NCBI GenBank assembly: GCA_000695325.1
Contig: AVPN01000002.1
Location: forward strand, 170,054 to 208,398
Length of the DNA stretch: 38,345 nt
Origin: Pleurobrachia bachei
Taxonomy: Eukaryota; Ctenophora; Tentaculata; Cydippida; Pleurobrachiidae
Direction: 5' to 3'
Positions within the stretch are counted from its first letter, which is position 1; each line of letters starts with the position of its first letter. Under the pieces are notes generated by a model. It made no database searches. It saw nothing but the letters and a program-made list of their open reading frames with translations, and was not told the origin of the DNA. Shown here one piece after another: positions 23,801-35,800 of this stretch. The position numbers were made by a program, and so were the translations under genes.

Positions 23801-26800
23801 CTTTTCCACCCTCATCGCTCTTGGGGACCTTCTCACATCAACCTACCTATTGATTCTGGTTGCATTTCACTGGGATAACCGAGATAGTTTCTGCGAGAAG
23901 CAGCTAGCTTGGGTCAGCAGCTGGACTTGCAAGACCCTTGGAATGGTCAGCACAACAGGTACCACCATCACGTCTCTCTCCATGGCTTTAGTCAGCCTCT
24001 TCAAGCTCCAGGGAACTACACGTGGTCTGCGATACCGGAGGTCTAAGGATATCGACCCGAAGTTCAAGAGAAAGGTCCTTCTCATGGTGGTTGCTGTCAA
24101 CGTGATAGCAGTTGGTTTTGCTGTTGCGCCAATCATTCCCAACTTCGAGGATGGCTTTGTAAACGGGCTAAACTACGAAGATGCCGTTCAACTGTTCCTG
24201 GGAGTGATGACAAAAGAGAAGCTCCTGACGATTATCCAGGGATACCACGGCACCAGGACGATCACCAGATCCGAAAATAGTCTCTCTTGGGCGAGGATCA
24301 GGAGTATTGTGAGCAACATGTTCACTACAGATAACGGAGGAGTACAGCACAGAAAGTTGTCCTTCTATGGAAATGATCCGGTTTGCTTGTTCAAGTTCTT
24401 TGTCCTTCCAGATGATCCCCAGGTGACCTTTGTGTGGCTTTACATTTCACTACAACTGAGTTGTTTCTTCACCGTAGCAATTTGTCACGCTGCCATTGGG
24501 GTCCTGGTGGCACGGAAAAGCCCAGTTGAGGGGAGCAATCTTTCCTCAAAACTTAGCAGGAAAATAATGTTCATATGTGTCACGGATTTCTGTTGCTGGA
24601 TGCCCTTCCTGATTTGTTGTGCCCTCCACACCGCCGAGGTGGTCGATATTTCACCGTGGTACCAGGTCTCTCTTATCATTTTGTCATTAAATTCCGTGAT
24701 CAACCCACTGGTTTTCAATAGCGAAATCTTCAATAAAGCACTTGATTTTTGCAGACGAGGACTCACCAGTTAAAACCCAGAAATTTGTCGTCAAGAAAAA
24801 AAAGTGAACTGCCACTAAAGTCACGCACAAGTTCGAGTTAGAAAGTTTTTTGAGAATTGGTTTCCACTTTCCAGGTTGAAACTATTTTCTTTGATGACGG
24901 CCGAATTAGGGGATCTGCTGTATGGAGAAGGTGCTGGGATAAAAAGATGGCCAGGAAAACTGAATCCCTTGCCCTCCGGGTGAGAAGGCGAGCGTCAACC
25001 GGGTCATTTGACCCTCAGACTTTAAAAAGCTGGTTCATCCTTCATTGTTCAGTTTTGCTGCAATTTACATTAATTATGCCTTATGGTAAATGGTTATCCT
25101 GTGTGTTTTATAGTTGGTTGTAGGTTCCTGGTTCAAAATACAAAGACATTCTCTCTCCCTCTCCTTCTCCCTCTTACCTATCTGAGACAGTATCCCACTC
25201 TGTCCATATAATACTGTATTTCCCTCTCTAATCTGGTTGAGTAAAGGGTGCATTCCTAATTATACTCGACATCTCTAATCCACCCCCATCACGGTGCACC
25301 TGCCTAGATCTCTGCTGCACGGGTGAACTCTTCTCTTCTAAGTGGCCTGATTTCTAATTTATATTATTTCTTCATCTTCTTGGTCCTGTTTTATTCCCCA
25401 CCTGTATTTTTATAATTTTACTGGTTCCCTCATCTCTGGGTGAGGACGAATGAAAACATAATGCCCGGTCCTTATTACAGCTTACAAATGCTATTTGTCG
25501 GACTTGCACCGGCTTATAATATATCGCTGGATTGTGACGTTGCACAACTAAAATTGTTCTAACCCTTCTTTACGTTTGTAAAAGAACAAGGCAAAACTAA
25601 TCGTGGCCATACTTTTGGCATAGTTCAGATGAGATGCGAGATAATAATTACTGAAGCTTTAGTCCAATGAGGCACCTGCATCAAGTCATTATTTTTTTCT
25701 TTTTCTTCTTCTTCTTCTTCTCTGGCTCACTATAGTCGCTATCTAAAGCCTACCATTTTATTGAATTCCCCAGATCCAGAGCATGACGTATGATTCATAT
25801 AAGCGGTGGCAATTTCATTAGAATTATTCGTTCCTTCAGGAACAGGTCTTACCCCATAAAATGTATGCCGTAGTTCTCTCTGATATAGTCTCTGATAGTG
25901 AGTATCAAATAGCAAATATCGTTCTCCGATTCCACTGTCTCTGGTTGATTTAGTTGCGCCTGTTATTTCTAACCATTTCTTCGTGTTTAGAATCATGTCC
26001 CTGACAGCCAATACAACAGCAACACACACTCCATTCCTTGGAGACAACATAACAACCAATGGCTATGTCTCATCTGCCACGAAAAAGCCTTTCTTCCAAG
26101 GCTCATACTTTGGACCGGAATTGAACGCTTTGTTGGCGGTTTTCTGCGTTGTTTTCGGTATCCTGGCCATATTAAACGCTTTGTTGGCGGTTTTCTGCGT
26201 TGTTTTCGGGATCCTGGCCATATTTCTCAATGCAATCGTTGCCATCATTAAAGGACAAAAACCTCGGCATCTCTCAAATAATCTCTTTTTGATGCTCTCA
26301 ACGAGTGACGGTATCACCGGGGTGTGTGCATTGTTTCATACCGCCATCTTCATCGTGTTCATGGCAATTCTACCACAGCAAAATGAGCTATTCATTGATG
26401 AGGGGGATCCAAAGTTCGAAATTATTTTCTACACTGTTATGATCACATATTTCATCAGCATCTTTTCTATTCGCGTCTCCATGGCTACAAGTGTAATTTT
26501 CATTGGCATCCGAACTGGAATTACCCTATTTCCGCTCAGGGTTAACACAGCTCGACAGAAGTCTGTTAACATCGTTGTCGTGGTAACCTACTTGGTTACC
26601 TTGGTAGCCGTAATCTTCGAAATCGGATCTTTTCTGTCTTTCCCTCATGTGTTAGACACTGATTCCGATGAAGCTGAATCAGATGTTGTTCGTGAAATTA
26701 AGGGACTTATCGATGACTGCTTCTATGACCCAGGCAAGAGTTACTTCGTTGCCAGAGTATTCGGGTGGGCGGACGACTTGATCTATGAATTTGATGATAT

Positions 26801-29800
26801 ATGTTTGCTAAGAATTGGAATGACGCTAGTCCCGACCATGCTGGTCTGTCTGATTATTGCCATTTGCACCGGTGCTCAGGTGTACATCCTCCTCCGCAAG
26901 ACGCCGGTGAACCAGGTTGGAAACAAAGAGAAGAGGGGTCACGCCATCACTTTCACCATCATTTCCATCCTCTTTGTGGTATGCAACATGGCGCCCCTCT
27001 ACAACACTGTCCATGACTGTTTGGAAGAGTCGAAACTACTGGAACGGTACATCACCAGCTACTTTTTCATATTCCTGAATGCAGCCTTGAATCCAATGAT
27101 AATCATCTTGAGATCGAGTGGAGGGTTGCAGAGGTTGGGTACTAAACTCAAGGGCCAGGCAAAGATGAGAAGGAGAAGCACCCCTCTAACTCTGAGGACC
27201 GTGGCGGGAGATGATAAATTGAAGAGGATCAGCTGTGAATCCAAGAGGATTAGCTGCGGAGAATTGGGTGGGATGAGGAGTGGAGAAATGAGGACGGGGA
27301 GTGTGGAATCAATAGCAGCTTGCAGGGTTTCAATGTCACAAATCGCCAGGGACTAAAATCAAAACGGGGCCTTTGGGGTGTCTCTATAGACAGACAGATG
27401 AACTAATCCAAACCATTGAATTGTTCTTTAAAATCATTAGTAATTGTCTATTTAACACACCCATAGTAGTTTAATGCTGAGTAATTCTGGTACATTTTTA
27501 GTCTCCAGAGCGGACAAACTTCAGAAACATTTGGACTTTAGTCTTTAGTTCTAGTTTAGATCTGTGCAGTGTTCACGTGCATCTTGTTTAGATTTTCCAA
27601 TTGTATTTAATTTGTAGTGAATGATTTTAACAATTCAACCTTTGCTATAAACTCTCTTGTTTTCAAATATTAAATCTCCTACTACGTCACTACTCCGCAG
27701 AACAGGTGCTATATTCTTGTAGGACCCGCGGGGAGCCCTGTAAACACTTCCAGGTGGCATGGTTTACAGTGTTATAGGGGGGTTGATATAGTTAATCATG
27801 TAATCTTGGGCCGCAGCCAAAGAAATCGAGTATCGGGTCCCGGAACGATTATTGTACAATAGGTCATTAGTCTTTACGACAGAGTAGAAACTAACACGTG
27901 ATTTGAGTTGCGGAAAAGTCAGTCTTATGTTGTCTACCAACCCGATCTGAGCACATTGGTTTGTGCTCAGATTTTGAGAATACAAGCAGACAAGTCTTAT
28001 GTAGGTAAGTGAGTTGTAGGTGAGTGAGGGGTGTGTGTGTGTGTTCGGCACCTCCCGTCGTTCCACCCCATGCTGAGGTTGTTAATGACCCCTCAGCCGG
28101 CCCAAAAACTGACCTCACTAAGTCACTCCTCGCCAGATGAGTGAGGGGTAAGAGAGTGGCGCTATTCGCTCAACCCCCTCTTACTTATCTCACTCAACAA
28201 TGAGTAAAAGCATGTTATACCCTTGATTGAAGGTCCGGAGTTGATATTCAGAAAGACTTTGAGCAACTCCTCCTGGATAGAAGAGTGCCCTGACTTGGTC
28301 TTGTCCCTGATCAGCTGACCCGTGCTGTCACTCCTGAAATGGAGTTTACAGCTTAGTTGTGGAAAAATTAATAGCTAATTGGTATATATAATCCTGTCTG
28401 TGGCGGTATACAAAACTTAATATTATTATTATTATTATTATTTAATTTGTAGTGAATGATTTTAACAATTCAACCTTTGCTATAAACTCTCTTGTTTTCA
28501 AATATTAAATCTCCTACTACGTCACTACTCCGCAGAACAGGTGCTATATTCTTGTAGGACCCGCGGGGAGCCCTGTAAACACTTCCAGGTGGCATGGTTT
28601 ACAGTGTTATAGGGTGGTTGATATAGTTAATCATGTAATCTTGGGCCGCAGCCAAAGAAATCGAGTAAGCCCAGGGCCTTGCTAATAACATGTTATCCAG
28701 TAATCAGAAATGCTGTCAGTAGAAACTAACACGTGATTTGAGTTGCGGAAAAGTCAGTCTTATGTTGTCTACCAACCCGATCTGAGCACATTGGTTTGTG
28801 CTCAGATTTTGAGAATACAAGCAGACAAGTCTTATGTAGGTAAGTGAGTTGTAGGTGAGTGAGGGGTGTGTGTGTGTGTTCGGCACCTCCCGAGCAAGGT
28901 GGGGTACGACTCCAAGTTAATGACCCCTCAGCCGGCCCAAAAACTGACCTCACTAAGTCACTCCTCGCCAGATGAGTGAGGGGTAAGAGAGTGGCGCTAT
29001 TCGCTCAACCCCCTCTTACTTATCTCACTCAACAATGAGTAAAAGGTACAATATGGGAACTAACTTCCAGGCCTCAACTATAAGTCTTTCTGAAAGAGCA
29101 ACTCCTCCTGGATAGAAGAGTGCCCTGACTTGGTCTTGTCCCTGATCAGCTGACCCGTGCTGTCACTCCTGAAATGGAGTTTACAGCTTAGTTGTGGAAA
29201 AATTAATAGCTAATTGGTATATATAATGGCTCCTAACTGAATCTACAGTGAAACACAGATCAGCTCACCCCTCACAGTATATCTCCAGGTAGAGCAGTGC
29301 AGTTGTGAACTGGTTTAACTCCAGTGCAGCACGACACATTTGTAGCCAATCCAAATCTAACCAACTGTAGTTTCGGAACCGAACTCTAAATTGAGAGGGG
29401 GGAGTTTTTACATTTCTCCTGTCATAGTCAGAGCATTAGCTTGACCCTAAAATATGCCATTTCTTGCTCGAGAACAACGGTCAGCGGTGAGTATAATTGG
29501 CCTCACAGCTAATCTCTGAGCTAGAAATAAAACCACTGCACGGTCTGACACTGGATTACCTGTTTTTGCTGTTTGCACTAATTGGTTTGGTAGAGAGATA
29601 CTGGATAGCCTGGAGGTGCATTAGTCGGGGGTTCTCCTGGACGTGATCTCGAAACAGTTGACTAACTCTCTCCCGGGGTGTGGGGGAGTCACTGAGCACA
29701 CTGTGTTCCCAATATGGATCCTCTGAGAGACGGTCCAGGCCGACCTCTACCCAACTAAGTTTCAAGAAATATCTTCAATTGGACAGACCTTCTACTAGCA

Positions 29801-32800
29801 GTGATCTTGATTCAGAGAGTATTCGAACCTAAGGTAGCTTTAACCAAAATAAATAAAAAGTATTTACCTGAAGTTTAATGAGAGGAAGGGTTTGTCGGAT
29901 GCTTGAGGAGGGGGCTGTTTTAGCTAAATCCATCAGGCTGGTGACTATGTCTATTGCATCTGGCACACCATCCTGAAATATATCAGATTAAGTAATTAGT
30001 TAACTACTCAACACCAACTTAATCATATGTCTGCTTTGTTTTGTAGAGAGGGTCGAGCAAACAATTTTGCGCACGAAAAGAGATGGGGGGGGGGTGAAAA
30101 GTATAAAAAAGGACTTTTCACTTTATTGATATCACTTACCCTAATGCCAGCTTTGGTAAAAGGTTGCAGCAACTCGACTGGTATGTCGTTCTCTAGGCAC
30201 ATTTTGAAGAAGTGTTTACCAGTACTACTCTTTAGAATATTCATCAGCAGACGTTGTGCTAACCGCTGCACTTCAGGACTGGGAATTGAATCATAATAGG
30301 GGGATATATAATATTATCGCTGGTTTGTAGAATAGCTAGCGAGAAGGAACTTTTTGATTAATAAAATTACATGCTAGAAAGATGGTCGTGACTTCTAAGA
30401 GCTGGTATACCTATCAGAGAAGAGATATTTCTTCAGGTTGTCGGTGATGATTCCAGTATACTGCTGCTCGTCTGACGTGATGACCTCGTCCCAATTCATA
30501 ACGTCTACAGGTGGGAGGGAGCTGTTACCATGGTAACTAAAGTAATTATGTAGTGGTAATTAAGGTAATTATGTAGTGGTAACTACAGTGACAGTTATAC
30601 TTACCGGGATCATCCATCGTGTTAATCATGGTAAGATCCAGTTCTGGGGCATTTCCCAAAACCTCCATCTCCTGGTCACGTGACATCTCATTATCACGTG
30701 GCCTCTCCATCAGGGTATGTATTGCCGTGTGGAGGGTAATATTGTTGGGGAGAGCTGCCCCACTCCTTAAATACCAATGTGCCCCCTCGACCCGCCGGAC
30801 AGTGTGAATGTCAGGGGTCGGGAGGGGTATCGAGGTGTATTGCTTGTAAAGTTTGTTAATTTCTGGATCCCGGAAGGATGTGATGGGAAGAAATTCAGGC
30901 GAGTCACAATCCGAGAGAAGGAGTTTAACAGTTTGAAACACTTTTGAATTGTGTCCTGTTAGTTTTTGTAGTTCCTTGATGAGAGGTGTGATGGTTTGTT
31001 TTATGAAGGAGCAGGGTTTCGGTACACACGATAGGAGGGAGTGTAAGATCTCTATAGCAACGTCAGAGTTATTCCCTGATTTCAAGACCGTTGTCATGGT
31101 TGATACAACAAGCCGAACCACCAAACTCCATTCTCCCTCACTTTTCATTGGTTCACTTTTAGTTAACACTAACATGAACAACTGAAATTAGAGTAGTCAG
31201 TAGTGTATCAAACCACTGATATACATTAGAGTCATGCGTATCAAACCACTATAAGCTTGAAATGTAAATCAGAAATGAGAGAATGAGAACAACTGCAGGT
31301 CACCTGATAACTAAGTAGAACTGATCTCTGGAAAGTACTGTTTTTAGCACTCCAATAGTAGCCGTACAGCTCCGTCAGCACACCATGTACGCCACCCTGT
31401 AAAGGGTTGATTTGTGAAGAAAAATCAGAAGAGTTAGAGAGAAAAACAGCCCAACAGGAAGAATCATTGATTCTTAGGTAAATTATGTCATTTTTACCGG
31501 ATAATACACGTACCTCGGCGTTCAGTAGTAGTTTGAAGAAGGACAGTTTAGTTTTGCTATGCTTCATGTCAATGAGATATTCGACTGCATGTTTTACTTG
31601 GACCGATGTTAGACTTGGGACACTCAGCGATTCAACACTGAAATGAATTGTTGATATCATGGAATAGAGGTTAGACTTGGGACACTAAGCGATTCAACAC
31701 TGAAATGAAGTTGTTGATATCATGGACCAGTTCACCCTCCTTTCAAGCGGTATTATATTGCCATCATTGAAACCATTATATGCGGGGGGGGGGGGATCAC
31801 CCCCTAAATGCGTGGATGACATGCCTAAATCACCCCCTAACTGACCAACTCCAATTGGGTCTCACCCCCTTATCAAATAGGCACTCATATAGAGGGCCCC
31901 TTGTTTGAACCAACCGTCTAGGTACCCAAAATCACCTCTTTTTGAAGCAATTTTCGATAATCTGGACTAAATCGACCGTGAAATTACACTTTTTTATGTA
32001 TTTCTCTGTACACCAGACTAAATTCTTTTAGTGCGGACCATCAAATCTAGTGCACGCACCAAAAATCAAATCTGACTCTATCAAATATGCTCAAAAGATT
32101 AGTGATTGGGTCAATTATGGCCAAAAATTGGCCAATTAACTCCTTAATTACCCAAAAATATGGTATTTTTATGTTAGGAGGCCCCCTAACTGTCAACTTT
32201 TCGCTGGGACCCACCCCCCAAATCGGCATGTCATCCATGCATTTAGGGGGTGACCCCCCCCCTGCCGTTATATGTCATAAAATGCCCCATAAAATAGAAT
32301 GTGTGAGCTCAGTAGCTGATCCTCGCGGGGAAACAGAATCGAGCAAGGCAATACTTGGCCGCATTGCAGACCCTTCCTACATGTTGCGAGGGGAGTGGGG
32401 ACGCGAAATTTCGTGTTCACACACTCACAGAGGGGTGTAACGTGTCCATTTCCAAGCCCCTGCCTCCTGTCTTCCTCTGTACATCATAGATCCTAGTTGC
32501 TCTACTACCGAACCCTCATATGGAGCGCTATGAGCTACACAATATCTCACCTGATAGTATCCTGATTAGATGGTTCAGGGTGATATCGGTTGAATAGAAG
32601 GGGTACAATTGCAGTCAGCTGTTTCTTTAGACAATCCTCCACTGTCTCCCTACTTACTGCTTTTATCACAGCCTCGAACTGTGCTGCCCCTGCCTCACTC
32701 TCTGTGGAACTGTAACACATAGTTAGCCGTTAGGTTGGGGGGAAATTGTCTGAAGGGAAAAAGGAAAGGATCAAAATATACACTTTATAGTACATACATA

Positions 32801-35800
32801 GCCAGCAATTCTTGTAGGTTCCAGCGGGGAGGGGCATGTTCTCATAATTATGACAACATCATGACTGGAGTACTTACTCTGCAACTCGGGGTATGATTGC
32901 TGAGAAGACTGTTGCTAGACCATCTTGTTTGAGGAGGGAAGAGAACTCATCTCCAAGGGGTCTACCGTGGCTCAACAGAGCCAGACATAACCTCCCTACG
33001 TTCTCTCTGTGGAACAATATTGGTTGTTAAATTTTGAGTTGCCTGACAGTTGAAACTATGTCCTTGATGACAAAGTATGAACAATCGGTGGCTGAATTGT
33101 TGACGTTTTCAGGTCTGACACGATAAAAACTCCGCATTTTGGGATTACCTGTGAAAGACACTGGGAGAGTGATACCCAAAATGTGAGTACGGGAAAGAGG
33201 ATATTTCAGCACCTCTACCTATCCACCGATGTAACAGTACTTCCCCAAAAGTAACGAATATCTCCCTTGCACTCCCATATCCCAGCACACTTGCTGCCCT
33301 TGCCACCATCTAATGACACGGGAATCAATTAGTTAACGATAAATTTAATTAATTATTGATAAATCAGACGTCCAATTGATTGAGGCGCTGATGTGGGGTA
33401 ATGGGTATATGAATACCGTTTGCTGTTATACTGGTCGTACTTGTTGGTAACGAAGTTACCCCTCTGTTGAGGCATTGCAAAAGTAAGGCACGTCTTAGCG
33501 TGCCCGCAATGTAGGGGAAACTGCGTTACCAAGCCGTACTTGGGGATCCCGGACACAGTTCGGGGCAGCAGTGTTCTTGAAAAGCTGATTTAGAAAAGCT
33601 CCGTGCCTTATTTAGACCTTATACACCGTCGGACACTAACCTTGGCGACAGTGGGTGTGGTAAGTAGGATAGCACTGGCCAGTGCCTCAGTTTGTGTCAC
33701 CACAGTTCGAGTAATAAAGGTGTATAACAAGTACACGTAGGTTCGTGTATAGCTGGAGATATCGTCCGGATCTATGTCCTGGTGGGAGATGGTTGGTTGG
33801 TGAGAGCGGTGCTGTTGTTGAGGGCTAACGGTTGACCATATAAGCCGACCACGGGGATGGTGGGGGTCAGTAAGTGGACGCGGTAACTAAATGCTTTTAT
33901 TTGACATATAAACGACTCGTAGCAATCCAAGAAGCAAAGCGGTAAGATTAAATAATTCTCGAGAGACTACAAGAAGTATAGAGGGATTATAGTATACGAT
34001 ACTAAATAGTTGACGGGGTTGAGTGTGGTATTATGGAGTGGTGTCTTGTGGTATCTTTGCCAAAACTAACCAATAGTAACCAATACTATGACGAATGCTA
34101 ACCAATACAAACACATGCTATGACCAATATATACACTAACCTCACTTATGATGGATCTCAAAGCCCCTCCAAAGTGTGTGAATATCTCCGTTTGTTGGGA
34201 GGGTGCCAGGGTTGGAAGGATCTCTGACAGGGTGTTCACAACTGACACTCTCAACCTCGGCACCTGGGTTACATAATATTGACTTATTTAATTAGGCTTT
34301 AGGAACTTAGTTAACACAACCTGTTGTTGTGCGCCGATTAACAGTAGTTCATAGTAGGGCAATCCACTTTTTCTCTGCTAAGAAATGGGTGTATGTATTG
34401 TTACCATCGGTAACAAACTCGCAGTATACCTTATCGCAGAGAAGCCGTGATAAGATGTTGTATTTGTCAAGTTCGGAGTGGGGAAGGTCAGGACATCCCA
34501 CTGTAACGGCCCGTACACAGGACAACAAGGCGGGGGTTGACACTGGTGATAATCGACCCTTTTGGTAGAGACCCCTGGAGGGGGTGAGGTGTTAACAGTT
34601 GGGGTTAACAGACCTGGGGTTAACATGCATGTTAATAACATGTTGGGACAGGTGGGATTAACATGTTATCTCAGGGGGCTAATATATCATACCATGATGG
34701 GTGAATGATATCCCTGCATATCTTGAGGAATACAGCTCGGTATCTCTCGTCGGTAGAGGTGTGTTGCAGTAATACAGACACAGAATTGAGGACATCCCTG
34801 CACCTCTCACCCTCCTTCAGGTATTGCATTAGTAGGACTCTGAGGAGAGAGAGAATGGGTTTATAGAAAATGCCTTCCAGAGACAGGAGTAGACCAAATT
34901 TTAGCAAAAGTACATCCCTGAGGGTAGGGGGGCCACCGGCCACCCCAGGTATATTTTTTTGGACTGCTATGAGAAAACAATGTCCAAAACTATCGATATA
35001 ATAATGGTGAATAGTATAAAATAGAGGCTAGATACACTAGATACACTAGATACTCACTGTGCAATATCAGGAAGAGTCTCAGTATGCCTGATTGGGAGAG
35101 TGGGAACCATGGTGACCAGGTGATTCAGAAGGGTGAACACGCACTCCGCCATTTGCCGCTCCTGAGCCATATCATGGCAAAACGCCACCAAACTTTGGAC
35201 CAGGTCACTCTGAAATTAACCTCACTTATGATGGATCTCAAAGCCCCTCCAAAGTGTGTGAATATCTCCGTTTGTTGGGAGGGTGCCAGGGTTGGAAGGA
35301 TCTCTGACAGGGTGTTCACAACTGACACTCTCAACCTCGGCACCTGGGTTACATAATATTGACTTATTTAATTAGGCTTTAGGAACTTAGTTAACACAAC
35401 CTGTTGTTGTGCGCCGATTAACAGTAGTTCATAGTAGGGCAATCCACTTTTTCTCTGCTAAGAAATGGGTGTATGTATTGTTACCATCGGTAACAAACTC
35501 GCAGTATACCTTATCGCAGAGAAGCCGTGATAAGATGTTGTATTTGTCAAGTTCGGAGTGGGGAAGGTCAGGACATCCCACTGTAACGGCCCGTACACAG
35601 GACAACAAGGCGGGGGTTGACACTGGTGATAATCGACCCTTTTGGTAGAGACCCCTGGAGGGGGTGAGGTGTTAACAGTTGGGGTTAACAGACCTGGGGT
35701 TAACATGCATGTTAATAACATGTTGGGACAGGTGGGATTAACATGTTATCTCAGGGGGCTAATATATCATACCATGATGGGTGAATGATATCCCTGCATA

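Noticed and set aside
24857-25123. 88-codon open frame after the LDLa receptor
   Set aside because: No domain, signal peptide or neighbour logic; likely 3' UTR.
27764-28118. Minus-strand open frames in the 835-bp duplicate
   Set aside because: They fall in the ATM intron, lack proper splice borders in phase and do not resemble ATM.
28668-28717. Simple local inversion or gene conversion from another locus
   Set aside because: An inversion would give the reverse complement. The match is to the complement read in the same direction, with identical length and flanks.
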